In this document: positions 35,043 through 45,647 of the stretch, one piece after another | How the letters are laid out: the number at the start of each line of letters is the position of its first letter | Position numbering within the stretch: position 1 is the stretch's first letter | Assembly: GCA_963766375.1 (NCBI GenBank) | Contig: CAVXZG010000008.1 | Span: forward strand, 15,443 to 79,442 | Reading direction: 5' to 3' | From: AC-32 sp963766375 | GTDB taxonomy: Bacteria; Actinomycetota; Thermoleophilia; Gaiellales; Gaiellaceae | DNA: 64,000 nt | Translations under genes and position numbers: made by a program | Notes under the pieces: generated by a model | The model's input: the letters and a program-made list of their open reading frames with translations, nothing else | Database searches by the model: none | What the model was told of the DNA's origin: nothing

Positions 35043-36068
35043 GCTGCCACCGGCCTCGATGAGTGCACGAGCTCAACGAGGCGGCGCAGGTCGCCAGGAT
35101 CCGTCTCGGGGAGCACGCCGTGGCCGAGGTTGAAGATGTGGCCCGGGCGCCCGCCAACCGACTCGAGGATCCGCAGGGCGGACGCCTCGACACGCGACCA
35201 CGGGCCGAGCAGCAGCGCCGGCTCGAGGTTCCCCTGCACGCCGCGTTCGGAGCCGACGAGCTCCCAGGCGCGATCGATCGGGATCCGCCAATCGACGCCG
35301 ATCACGTCGCCGCCGGCCTCGGCCATCTCCTCCAACAGGTGCGTGGTCCCCGTGCCGAAGTGGATCGTCGGCACGTCGACCGAAGCCAGCACCTGCGCCG
35401 AATAGGGCGCGACGAACTCGCGGTAGTCGTCCAGCGAAAGCGCGCCGACCCACGAGTCGAACAGCTGGATCACGTCGGCGCCCTGCGCGAACGCAACCAC
35501 TGAGGTAGAGCGCGAACGTCGCCGCCAGCTTCTCCATCAGCGCGTGCCAGACCTCCGGCTGGCCGTACATGCACGCCTTGGTCAGCTTGAACTCCCGCGT
35601 CGGCTTGCCCTCGATCAGGTACCCGGCCACGGTGAAGGGGCCGCCCGCAAAGCCGATCACCGCCTGCTCGGGCCCGAGCGCCTCGCGCACGAGCCGCACG
35701 GCCTCGAGGATGAACGGCACCGATTCCTCCGGCTCCGGCACGGTCAGACGCTCCACGTCCGCGGCCGAGCGCACCGGCTCGGCGATCACCGGCCCGACGT
35801 TCTCGACCAGCTCGACGTCCACGCCCATGCCGAGCACCGGCAGCATGATGTCGGCGAACATCACCGCCGCGTCCACGCCGTGGGCGCGCACGGGCTGCAG
35901 CGTCACCTCTGCGCAGAGCTCCGGCCGGCGGCAGACCTCGAAGAGCCCGTGCTGCTTGCGGATCTCGCGATATTCCGGAAGCGAGCGGCCCGCCTGGCGC
36001 ATGAACCAGACCGGCGTTCGCTCGACCGGTTCACGCCGGCAGGCTCGTACGAGTAGCGGATCGGACAC
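35039..36068 (-). CDS. hemE: uroporphyrinogen decarboxylase, one frameshift
   Basis: About 343 aa. It has the N-terminal signature PVWFMRQAGRSLPEYREIR (substrate-binding arginines), AAVMFADIMLPVLGMGVDVE, and IGFAGGPFTVAGYLIEG. The frame changes near 35503 (LAATFALYL then SVVAFAQGADVIQLFDSW). The C-terminal part contains PTIHFGTGTTHLLEEMAEAG and GHIFNLGHGVLPETDPGDLR. It removes four acetate carboxyls to give coproporphyrinogen III. It begins 10 bases after wzt and overlaps hemH by 4 bases. Confidence 0.93.
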
Positions 36069-36078
36069 GCTCGCCAGC

Positions 36079-37300
36079 CTAGCCTTCGCCCGTGTGCTCG
36101 CCGGCCGGCAACTCCCAGGTGCCGCCCAGGCGGATCGAGCCGCCGCCGGTCGAGTCGCTGCTGAAGACGCTCAGCTCGAGCGCGCGCTCGGCGAAGGCGA
36201 GCTCTCCCGCCCCGTCCCCGGCCCTCACGGCCACGTCGACGAAGAAGCGGCCCTCGCGCAGCGGCAGCCCCGGGAAGTGGAGCCGCAGACGCTCGAGCTG
36301 CCGGGGTCGAAGGCGCACGCCGTCTACGCTCTGCGACCCCAGCGCCTCGCCACGCGCATCGCGGAAACCGACGATCACGCGACCCTCTTCGAGCCCCTCC
36401 TCCGCGTAGAGCCAGATCTCGAGCGCCACGGGCTCACCTTCGGTGAAGCGATCCCGGATCGAGCCGTCGCCGGCGACCGCGCGAACCTCGTGAACCCGGG
36501 ATGGGCCTTCCACTCCCCCGTTCCCGCGGGCCGAGGCTCTCTGCCGCGGTGCTGAGGATTCGACTGTGGTAGGCACGAACCACGTCCTCCGCAGGCCCGG
36601 CTTCGACGCAGCGCCCGTGCTCGAGCATGATCGCCCGGTCACACACGCGCTCGACCGCGGTCTGGTCGTGCGAGACGAAGACGATCGTGCCGCCCCCGCG
36701 CTTGTACTCCCAGATCTTCGCGAAGCACTTCTGCTGGAACGCCTCGTCCCCGACCGCGAGCACCTCGTCGAGCAGGAGCACGTCGGGCTGCACATGCATC
36801 GCCACCGAGAAGCCGAGCCGCATGTACATCCCGGACGAGTAGGTGCGCACGGGCACGTGCGCGAAGGCCTCGAGCTCGGCGAAGTGGATGATCTCGTCGA
36901 GGTGCTCGTCCACGTAGCTGCGCTTGAGCCCGTAGATCGCCGCGTTCAGGTACACGTTCTCGACGCCCGTGAACTCCGGGTGGAAGCCGGCGCCGATCTC
37001 GATCAGCGAGCCGACGCGCCCGCCGACCTGGAGCTCGCCGGTCGAAGGCGCGAAGATCCCGGCCAGCAGCTTCAGCAGCGTCGACTTGCCCGAGCCGTTC
37101 GGGCCGACGATGCCAAACGCCTCGCCCGGGTGCACCTCGAGGTCGACGTCCTGCAGAGCCCAGAGCTCACGCGTCTGCGGCCGCTCCCGGCGCAGGATCG
37201 CCTCCTTCAGGGACCGGTTCTGCGTGAGCCGGATCACGAACCTGCGCCCGAGCCCTCGGCCGCGGATCTCACCCGGTGCGACCGTGGCCGGGCCTCTCAT
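36079..37300 (-). CDS. wzt: polysaccharide ABC transporter ATP-binding protein with C-terminal cargo-binding domain (Wzt), one frameshift
   Basis: About 407 aa. The ATPase part has EAFGIVGPNGSGKSTLLKLL (Walker A), a signature region VRTYSSGMYMRLGFSVAMHV, Walker B DVLLLDEVLAVGDEAFQQKC and IVFVSHD. The QNRSLKEAIL lead and YSSGM signature are typical of the CPR0136/TagH/Wzt group. After a frame change near 36530 the C-terminal extension (about 140 residues, VALEIWLYAEEGLEEGRVIV then GFRDARGEALG) is the beta-sandwich that binds the end of the glycan in Wzt. It pairs with the permease gene one base upstream. Confidence 0.88.
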
Positions 37301-37301
37301 C

Positions 37302-38132
37302 TCAGAGCTCGATCGCGAGGCGGTCCTCGTAGCGCTGCACCACCCAGAGGCCGAGCAGCGCCGTGAGCGGACCGACGAGGAAGATGTAGGCGAGCAGGGC
37401 CGCCCCCGGCACCACCGCCTGGAGCGTGACCGCGCGAATCCCCTCCACGTACGGGGTGATCGGGTTCCCGTACCGGAGCAGGTAGATCAGCGGCCGGTGT
37501 TCGGCAGCGCCCGGAAGCTGCTCGAGCCCGTAGAGCACCGGAGTCAGGAAGAACCAGGGCAGGAAGACCACCGCGAGCAGGTGCTCGACGTCGCGGTAGA
37601 AGACGTTGGCGACCGAGAAGATCCAGGCGAGCCCGAGCGCCAGGCAGAGCAGCGCCGCGAAGAAGGGGATCACGAGCACGAGCGTCCGAGCCGTCTCCGG
37701 CACGACGATCAGGTTCACCGGGATCAGGATCGCGAACATGATCCCGGCCACGAGCGTCTGGGCGAGCACGGCCGCGGTCGGTATCAGCTCGCGCGGGAAC
37801 CACACCTTCTTGATCAGCTCCGCGCTCGAGATCAACGAGGCGCTGCCGAGCTGCAGCGAGGCCTGGAAGAAGCCCCAGACGGCGAGGCCGGTGAGCACGA
37901 ACAGCGGGTAGTGCGGGATGTTCCCGGCGGTCTTCCAGAGCACCGAGAAGAGAAGCGTGTAGACGCCCATCATCGCGAGCGGGTAGATGAGCGCCCAGAC
38001 GATCCCGAGCGCAGAGCCCTTGTAGCGGACGCGAATCTCGCGCCTGAGGAGAGTCCGGAGGAGCTCGCCGTAGCTCGTCAGCCAGCCGAAGCTGGGCAGA
38101 GCGGAGCTCCTGGCAGCGGTGTCGACGGCCAC
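37302..38132 (-). CDS. wzm: polysaccharide ABC transporter permease (Wzm/ABC-2 family)
   Basis: 276 aa, intact, six helices. Text: LLRREIRVRYKGSALGIVWA then LIYPLAMMGVYTLLFSVL is the ABC-2 polysaccharide-exporter start; NVFYRDVEHLLAVVFLPWFF and LIYLLRYGNPITPYVEGIRA are also family-typical. It forms the membrane channel through which a lipid-linked glycan is moved out of the cytoplasm with the ATPase encoded next to it. It is divergent from the first glycosyltransferase gene of the locus. Confidence 0.92.
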   Translation of the reverse strand: MAVDTAARSSALPSFGWLTSYGELLRTLLRREIRVRYKGSALGIVWALIYPLAMMGVYTLLFSVLWKTAGNIPHYPLFVLTGLAVWGFFQASLQLGSASLISSAELIKKVWFPRELIPTAAVLAQTLVAGIMFAILIPVNLIVVPETARTLVLVIPFFAALLCLALGLAWIFSVANVFYRDVEHLLAVVFLPWFFLTPVLYGLEQLPGAAEHRPLIYLLRYGNPITPYVEGIRAVTLQAVVPGAALLAYIFLVGPLTALLGLWVVQRYEDRLAIEL

Positions 38133-38183
38133 GCGGGCAGGATACTCAGCCGCTTACCGTGCTTTGACAGACTGATCTGCCGA

Positions 38184-39193
38184 ATGGCTCCGCTGCGCGT
38201 CGGCATCGACGTCTCGTCGCTCGCGCTGACGCGGGCCGGCACGGCGCGCCACATCGAGTCGTTGCTCGAGGCGCTCGAGGACGAGCCGGAGCTCGAGCTG
38301 CACCGCTACGAGTTCGGCGGCTCGAGCCGCGCGCTCGTGCCGCTGCGCGATCTCGCCTGGTACTTCGCGGCCCTCCCGGCGAAGGCGCAGCGAGACGGCG
38401 TGGACGTGCTTCACTGCCCGACCCACCGCGCTCCGGGGCGCTCGCCGGTCCCGCTCGTCGTCACCTTCCACGACCTGGCCGTCCTGCGCTATCCGGAGAC
38501 GTTCAACCGCTGGACACGCGCGTACAGCCGGCGAGCGCTCCCGCGCGTAGCGAAGGCGGCGCGGCGGCTGATTGCGGTCTCCGAGTTCACGAAACGCGAG
38601 CTGATCGAGGTGCTCGACGTGCCCGAGGAGAAGGTGCGCGTGATTCCGAACGCTGTCGGCCCGCCCTTCGAGAGCGCAGGGCGAGGCGGCCGCGGGCGAC
38701 TACATCCTCGCGGTCTCGACGCTGGAGCCGCGCAAGAACCTGCCGCGCCTCGTCGAGGCCTACCGGCGGGCTCGCCTGAACGGGCTCGAGCTCCTGGTCG
38801 CGGGCGCGCCAGGCTGGGGCGACGTGCGGGTCGAGGGAGACGGGATTCGCCTGCTCGGCGAGGTACAGGACGTCGAGCTGGCCCGCCTCTACCGCGGCGC
38901 ACGCTGCGTCGCCTACGTCTCGCTCTACGAGGGCTTCGGGCTGCCGATTCTGGAGGCGATGGCGTGTGGAGCTCCCGGTCGTCGCCGGGCGCAACGGGGC
39001 TTCCGAGGAGATCGCGGGCAGCGCGGCAGTGCTCGTCGATCCGCTCGACCCGGACGCAATCGCGGCCGGGCTGGCCGAGGCGATTGACCGAGCCGACGAG
39101 CTCCGGGCCCTCGGCCTGCAACGAGCGCGCGCCTTCGACTGGCGCGAGGTCGCGGGTGCGACCGTCGAGGTCTACCGTGAGGCCGCTGCGTGA
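38184..39193 (+). CDS. glycosyltransferase family 4, two frameshifts
   Basis: About 336 aa. Starts MAPLRVGIDVSSLALTRAGT, with HCPTHRAPG and VVTFHDLAVLRYPETFNRWT in the N-terminal half. Breaks near 38690 and 38968. The donor-binding half has ILAVSTLEPRKNLPRLVEAY and AYVSLYEGFGLPILEAMACG, the GT4 E-x7-E region. It is a retaining GT-B enzyme using a nucleotide sugar; the linkage is unknown. It overlaps the next GT4 gene by 4 bases (GTGA), starting a four-gene glycosyltransferase run. Confidence 0.88.
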
Positions 39194-40237
39194 GCCGACC
39201 GCTCATCGTGATCGACGCCGACGTGCTCGGGCGGCAGCGCACCGGCGACGAGACATACATGACCGGGCTCTTGCGCGAGCTCGCCTCCTCGGATCTCAGG
39301 CTCGCCGCGGTCACACGACACCCCGAGCTCGTCCCGAAGGGCATCGAGCCGATCGAGCTCCAGGCGAGCAGCCAGGTCCTGCGGATGTCAATCGGCCTGC
39401 CGCGGCTGTTGCGGCGCCTCCGCCCTGCGCTCGCGCACTTCCAGCACTCGCTGCCGCTCGCCTGCCCGACCCCGGCGGTCGTGACCGTGCACGATCTCTC
39501 GTTCGAGCGAGACCCATCGGTGATGGGGCGGCGCGACCGGCTGATCTTCCGAACCGTGGTGCCGCGCTCGGCGCGGCGCGCAGCGCGGGTGCTCGCGGTC
39601 TCGGAGCGGACAAAGCGCGACCTGATCGAGCTCTACGACATCCCCGAGGAGAAGGATCGTCGTGACGCCGAACGGAGTCGACCCGGCCTTCACACCCAAC
39701 GGGCCAAAGGCGGACGGCGAGCCGTACGCCCTCTTCGTCGGCGCGCTCCAGCCGCGCAAGGACGCAACCGCCGCGATCGAGGCGCTGGCGTTGTTGGGCA
39801 ACGGGGCTCTGCGGTTGGTCGTGGTCGGCCAGGACAAGGGCGGACGCGCCGAGGCCGAGCAGGCAGTCGAGCGAAACGGCCTCGCAGGGCGCGTCGAGTT
39901 CCGCGGCCACGTGCCACAGGAGGAGCTCGCCGCGCTCTATCGCGGCGCGGCTTGCCTCGTCTTCCCATCGCGCTACGAGGGGTTCGGCCTCCCGGTGGTG
40001 GAGGCGATGGCTTCGGGCACGCCGGTGGTGGCGACGACCGCCGGCGCGCTCCCCGAAGTCGCCGGCGGCGCCGCCATCCTCGTCGAGGAGCGCAACCCGG
40101 TCGCCCTCGCGGGCGGGATCGAGCGGGCGATCGCCGACCGGGAGCGGCTCGTCGCCGCGGGCCTCGAGCGGGCGCGGCACTTCACCTGGGCGGAAACGGC
40201 ACGCCGGACGCTCGAGGTCTACCGGGAGCTTCTGTGA
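39190..40237 (+). CDS. glycosyltransferase family 4, one frameshift
   Basis: About 349 aa, GTG start at 39190. The N-terminus MSRPLIVIDADVLGRQRTGD and AVVTVHDLSFERDPSVMGRR resemble the upstream enzyme, so the pair may come from duplication. The frame changes near 39655, then VTPNGVDPAFTPNGPKADGE, YALFVGALQPRKDATAAIEA and FPSRYEGFGLPVVEAMASGT. It is coupled to the next GT2 gene by a GTGA overlap. Confidence 0.88.
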
Positions 40238-40986
40238 GTGTCGCCGCCATCGTGATCTGGACTCCGGGCGACCCCGATCCGGCCCCGTGCCTCGAGTCGC
40301 TCGCGCCGCAGGTGGACGAGCTCGTGCTGGTCGCCAACCCGGGCGGTGCGCCGTTCCCGGCCGGCGCGCGAGTGATCGAGAACGAGCGCACGCTCGGCTT
40401 CGGTGCCAACATCAACCGCGGCGTTGCCGCAACGAGCGCGGCATTCGTGGTCGCCTCCAACCCGGACATCGAGGCCACTCCCGGCTCGATCGCCACCCTC
40501 CGTGAATTCGCCGAAGCACATCCGCGCGCGGGGATGGTCGGCCCGCAGCTCCGCTATCCGGACGGCCGCTGGCAGCCGTCGCGCCGCAGCTTCCCGACGG
40601 TGCGGGGCACGATCGTGCGCCGAACGCCGCTCCGACGCCTGCTCCACCCCGAGCGCCGGCAACGTCGGCACTACCTCCTCGACGAGCGGCCGACCCAGCC
40701 AACGCAGTCGGAGTGGCTGCTGGGCGCGTTCCTGTTCCTGCGTCGGGAGCTGCTCGTGGAGCTCGGGGGCCTCGACGAGGGCTACCGCCTCTACGGTGAC
40801 GACATCGACCTTGCCTACCGAGCACGCAAGGCCGGCTGGGAGCGCTGGTACGTGCCGGAGTCGATCGTGATCCACCATCACCAGGCCGTCACCGACCGCC
40901 GCTTCCTGACGCGGCGCACGCTCTGGCACTGGCGCAGCATCGCCCGCTTCGTCCGCAAGCATCCCGAGAGCCTGCGAGCGCTCTGA
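40234..40986 (+). CDS. glycosyltransferase family 2 (rhamnosyltransferase-like)
   Basis: 250 aa, intact, GTG start. GT-A fold: ELVLVANPGGAPFPAGARVI then TLGFGANINRGVAAT, VVASNPDIEATPGSIATLRE (N-P-D metal/donor motif), and a later LGGLDEGYRLYGDDIDLAYR with the catalytic-base region. This is the WbbL/rhamnosyltransferase-like branch. It adds one sugar to a lipid-linked acceptor. The last residues RFVRKHPESLRAL are basic. Confidence 0.9.
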   Translation: MSVAAIVIWTPGDPDPAPCLESLAPQVDELVLVANPGGAPFPAGARVIENERTLGFGANINRGVAATSAAFVVASNPDIEATPGSIATLREFAEAHPRAGMVGPQLRYPDGRWQPSRRSFPTVRGTIVRRTPLRRLLHPERRQRRHYLLDERPTQPTQSEWLLGAFLFLRRELLVELGGLDEGYRLYGDDIDLAYRARKAGWERWYVPESIVIHHHQAVTDRRFLTRRTLWHWRSIARFVRKHPESLRAL

Positions 40987-41000
40987 GTACGCTTGCGCCC

Positions 41001-43037
41001 ATGTCTGAGCGGGCTCCAGGAGTCAACGTCGTGGGCTTCTTCAAGGCCGAGTTCGGCCACGGAGAGGCGGCGAGGCGCATCGTCGCCGGGATCGAGCAAG
41101 CGGGGATCCCGTTCTCGACGGTCACCATGCGTGCGCCTCACCACCGCGAGCGACACGCCTTCGACGAGCGCTCCTCCGCCGAGGTCTACGGGACGAACGT
41201 CGTCTGCCTCAACCCGGAGCACATCCTGGAGTTCGCCGAGGCCGGCGGCCGGGACCTGCTCGCAAGCCGGTACACGATCGGCGCCTGGTGCTGGGAGGGC
41301 AGCCGCTTTCCTCCTTCACTCCACGGCGCTTTCAGGCTCGTCGACGAGATCTGGGTCGCGAGCGAGTTCGTCGCCGGGCTGATCTCGGCGGAGACCGAGA
41401 AGCCCGTGCTCCGGTTCCCGATGCCCGTGGAGGTGCGCGACCCGCCGAGCTCTGTCGCGGAAGGATCTCGGCCTCCCGGACGACCGCTTCGTCTTTCTCT
41501 TCGTCTACGACTTCTTCAGCACGCTCGAGCGGAAGAACCCGCTCGGCCTGATCGAAGCGTTCAAGCGCGCCTTTCCGCCGGGCTCGGGCCCAATCCTCGT
41601 CCTGAAGAGCATCAACGGCCGCAAGAAGCGCGAGGAGCTCGAGCGCGTGCGGGAGGCTGCGGCCACGCACCCCGACATCCGCGTCGTCGACGAGTTCGTC
41701 GCGGCGGAGCACGTGCAAGGGTTGACGGCGCTCTCTGACTGCTACGTCTCGCTCCACCGCAGCGAGGGCTTCGGCCTCACGATCGCCGACGCGATGGCGT
41801 ACAGGAAGCCCGCCATAGCGACCCGCTACTCGGGCAACTTGACCTTCATGCACGACGACAACAGCTACCTCGTCGGTGCCGGCCTCGCGACGGTGCCGCC
41901 AGGCATCCCGAACTACCCGGCCGGAAGCGTGTGGGCGGACCCGAACCTGGACGAGGCGGCGGCGCTGATGCGGCGAGTCGTCGAGAACTCCGAAGAAGCA
42001 GGTGCGCGCGCCGCGCGCGGACGGGACACGATCGTCGAGGAACATTCGCTCGACCGAATGGCCGAGTTCGCCGGACAGCGCCTGGCGGAGGTCGCGGAGC
42101 TGGAAACCGACCGCACCTCAGCCGAGACTCCGGCCGAGCTCGCCGAGCAATTCCTCATCCAGGGCCCGTCGGTTCCTTGGGACGTGCCGTCCGCCCGGCT
42201 CGGGCCGCTCGGAGTCTATGCGCGCAAATTTCTCCACCGGTTCCTGCGCCCATACCTCCTCCGGCAGCGCGAATGGGAGTCGGCGGTGGTCGACGCCCTG
42301 CGGCAAAGCGAGGTGATCGCGGAACGTCACGCACAGCGTATCGCCGAGCTCCTTGACCTCCGCGAGCGCTTCGATCACCTCGAAGCTCAGCTCTATGCTC
42401 GGCCGTACGCTGCCGAATTGCATGAAGAGTTGGCAGGCGCGGCAGCCGAGTACCGGAGCTTCGAGGACGTGTTCCGCGGCCCGGAGGAGCGGATCCGTGA
42501 GTTGCTTGTCCCTTACGTCGACCTTCTGCGCGAGCCACGAGCCCGTGCTCGACGTGGGCTGCGGACGAGGCGAGCTGCTCGACCTCCTGCGCGAGGAAGG
42601 GATCGAGGCCCTGGGCGTCGACATCGACGAGGGCATGGTCGAGCGATCGCGCGAGAAAGGCCACTCGGTCGAGCTCGCTGACGCCGTCGACTACCTCGAG
42701 CGCCAGCCGGACGAGAAGTTCGGCGCGATCGTGGCCATCCACGTGATCGAGCACCTCCCCTACGAGGACCTGCTGCGGTTCCTCGAGCCTCGCGCGTGAG
42801 AAGCTCGCCCCGGGCGGCTTGCTGGTCGTCGAGACCGTCAACCCCCATTCGCTCCAGGCGTTCAAGACCTTCTGGACCGACCTGACCCATCGCGCGCCAA
42901 TCTTCCCCGAGGTCGCGGCGGCGCTCGCCACGATCCAGGGCTTCGCGTCCGTGCGGGTGATCTTCCCGCGAGGCACCGGCGACGACGACGTCGACCTGCG
43001 CGAGGAGACAGAGTACGCGGTCGTCGCAGTGCGCTAG
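41001..43037 (+). CDS. bifunctional glycosyltransferase (GT4) - helical linker - SAM methyltransferase, three frameshifts
   Basis: About 679 aa once joined (breaks near 41460, 42535, 42797). Part 1 is a GT4 enzyme: GVNVVGFFKAEFGHGEAARR, then FLFVYDFFSTLERKNPLGLI and YVSLHRSEGFGLTIADAMAY. Part 2 (about residues 415-510) is charged and helical, with LRQSEVIAERHAQRIAELLD and LRERFDHLEAQLYARPYAAE, which looks like a coiled coil. Part 3 is a class I methyltransferase: PVLDVGCGRGELLDLLREEG and GAIVAIHVIEHLPYEDLLRF, ending LAPGGLLVVETVNPHSLQAF. If one protein, it may methylate the glycan it extends, as chain-terminating enzymes do. The two halves could instead be adjacent genes separated by an indel. 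Confidence 0.75.
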
Positions 43038-45270
43038 CGGTTCGAGACCGGCGGCCCGTTCGGCGGCCGGTAAACGACCCGCACGAACCTGATTCCGAGG
43101 CTGCGCGTGTCGCCGTTCTTGATCGTCGCGCCGGGGACAGCGGTCGGAGATACGCCGTAATTCACGCGACAGATGCGGTCCTGGTCCGGCACGACCGGTA
43201 CGGTGAACGGCACGTAGAAGTGTCCCGGCCGGACAACCTTCTTGTAGAGCTTCTTCCCGACGGTGGCCGTGATCGTCTGGGGGAACGGATGGCTCAGGGG
43301 ATCGCTCGTCAGCCGGACCGTCACCGTCCCGCCGGTACAGCGGTACTGGGTGTATCCGCACCGTCGCCCCAGACCAAAGGTCCGGATAGAGCCCCACGAG
43401 CTCCGCACGCACCTTGATCGGGCCGTCGACGCGGTAGACAGTCATCCCGAGCCCCTCATCCCGAGCTACCGGCGTACCGGCGACGATCATCGAGGGATCC
43501 GCCAGAACGTACTTCGCGCGGATCGGCTGATTCGTGAACGTCACGGCCCCGCTCGGCTCCAGAACCACGGTTCCTTGCGGCAGCCCGTCCGGCGAGCCGG
43601 CGAAGTTGTAGATGTAGCCGACGCTGCGGTTGAAGAACTCGTTGTCCCAGAGCGTCACGTATGCCGCCCGGCCCGACCACAAGGCCGCAACGTCGGGCTT
43701 CGTGCCGACCGCGCGCTCGATCCAATCTCGTTTCGCCTGAATCCCGCCCAGGAGCGCCTGCGTCGATGCGAGCTCAGTCCGTCGGTGCACAGGCCCGTTC
43801 GCAACCACGAACGCCAGAAACACCACCGCAGGCAAGGCCATCCCGAACCGCGGCGGCGTCAGCAAGAAGAGCGCCGCAGCGACAACGGCGCCCGCGATGA
43901 TCAGCGTCTGGAGTTGCGGCGCCGCGACGATGTGACGGTCGAGCACGCTCTGCAGCGGCAGCAGCGAGAAGGCGTCGTTCGCCGCCGAGGCCCCGATGAA
44001 GGAGCCAAACGGCATCGCCCCGATGCAGGCGACGGCGAGCATCGCCGCCACCGCCGCCGCCGTCCGCCTGCGCCAGAGAAGCCCACCCCCGACACACGCG
44101 ACCAGGGCAACGAGAAACAGCGGATCGAGGTACATCATGTTGCGCTCCTCGATCCGAAGCGCATACGGCGTCGAGGCGAACGCCGCGACTCCGATGAGAA
44201 CCCAGGTCGCGCTCGAGAGCGCGACCACGGCGAACAACCTGCAGCTTGCGATTGGGCTCACGCGGATCGAGGCCGGCGAAGATGACGAGTAGCAGCGCGG
44301 CAAACGGAATCACCGCGAGCGAGAACGCGAGCTCGCCAATGTGGTACACGAGCCAGTGACTGACCCTCGTGACCGAGTAGTGCTCGGCGCTGAGGCTCGA
44401 GTAGGGGCCGAACAGCGCCTCTCCCCAGGTCTTGCCCCTGACGACGAGCTCGAGCACGAGGAATCCGCAGGCGCCGGCCGCGAAAATCAGCCAGGTGACC
44501 AGGTATGGGCGGGCTGCGCGGACGAGCGCGCGTCCGAACGACCGGTCTCGGTCCACGATCGCGTCGAGAATCGTCACGAGAACGAGTGCCGAGATCAGCG
44601 CAGGCAGCAGCATGAGCGCCTGCGGACGAGTGAAGTACGCGAGCAGCAGCAGCGCGATCGCCCCGAGCTGACGCATCACCGTCGGGGCTTCGAGCATCCG
44701 TAGCATTGCCCAGCACCAGAACGCGAAGATCGGGAGGAAGGCGTTCTCGGTCATGATCCCGGCCGTGTAGGTGAGAGCCGGATGCGCGACGACGAGAAGC
44801 GCTGCCGTCAGCGCCAGCCAACGGCCCACGAACCGGCGCGCGATCAGGTAGGTCGGCACCGCGGCCAGCGACATCACGACGCAGTTGATCGCCTTCATCA
44901 CCGCGTACGCAGCGGGGACGTTCGAGGTCAGCGCGTACGCGGGCGAGAGCAGCACCGGATAGACGAAGCCGAAACCTTCCCGTCCGGGGATATGGCGGAT
45001 CGCGAAGTGCCCCGTCATGCCGAAGCTCTTGGCGAGCTCCGCGTAGAGCAGCTCGTCGGTCCAGGTCCACGGCGACGGGTACCCGCGGGTGAGGATGAAG
45101 CGAACGACTGCGGAAAGGGCCACCAACCCACCGACCAGGAGCCAGACCGGCAGCGCGTCGACTCGCTCGAGGACGCTAGCGCGCCCCGGGTGAGCGGTGC
45201 CTCGAGCCCCGCCGACGCTTGCCGAATCGGCGCCGACGGGCTCGTGGCTTCCGTCGAGATCCCTTGTCAA
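43034..45270 (-). CDS. GT-C fold membrane glycosyltransferase (GT39/ArnT-like), two frameshifts
   Basis: About 745 aa. A TTG at 45270 overlaps the DUF2304 stop (TTGA) and is the likely start. After a soluble lead, LPVWLLVGGLVALSAVVRFI is the first helix and WTWTDELLYAELAKSFGM holds the D-E motif of GT-C enzymes in the first extracytoplasmic loop. Many helices follow; frame changes lie near 44258 and 43345. The C-terminal soluble region (about 250 aa) is extracytoplasmic, e.g. DWIERAVGTKPDVAALWSGR and the end RFVRVVYRPPNGPPVSNR. It would transfer a sugar from a polyprenyl-phosphate donor. The neighbouring GT2 and DUF2304 fit this role. Confidence 0.78.
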
Positions 45271-45647
45271 ACCACCGCCCTCACCTGTCGGTGCGTTTCC
45301 GCCTCGCGTTCGGGCAGACGACTCTCGAGCAGGGCCAAACGCTGCGCGAGGATCCGGTTCTCGTCGGAGAGCTTCGAAATCACGGTGGAGTAGTGGAGCA
45401 GGACGACCAGCACGAACAGGGACGCGAGCACGAACAAGGCGGACGGCGGATAGGAGATGCCGATCAGGTCTGCAAGCCTTGCGAGCGCCCCGCGCCAGGC
45501 CGCGAGGACGAAGATCACCACGCCAGTCAGCAGCCAGAGCAGGGCATATCGCTCTTGCAACCGCCGGCTGCGGATCAACTCGAAGATGACGAGCAACAGG
45601 ATCACCGCAGCAATTGCGGCGGTGATGGAGACTCGGAAGGGCGTCAT
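45267..45647 (-). CDS. DUF2304 family membrane protein
   Basis: 126 aa, intact. ELIRSRRLQERYALLWLLTG then VVIFVLAAWRGALARLADLI, SALFVLASLFVLVVLLHYST and a C-terminal basic/helical tail SDENRILAQRLALLE match DUF2304, three helices plus a short coiled tail. In many genomes it sits beside a polyprenyl-phosphate glycosyltransferase, as here. Function is unknown. The ATG at 45647 overlaps the GT2 stop (ATGA). Confidence 0.9.
   Translation of the reverse strand: MTPFRVSITAAIAAVILLLVIFELIRSRRLQERYALLWLLTGVVIFVLAAWRGALARLADLIGISYPPSALFVLASLFVLVVLLHYSTVISKLSDENRILAQRLALLESRLPEREAETHRQVRAVV

Noticed and set aside
36969..38183. Long plus-strand frame upstream of the first GT4 gene
   Set aside because: It is antisense to wzt and wzm. 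Only the part from ATG 38184 has glycosyltransferase motifs.
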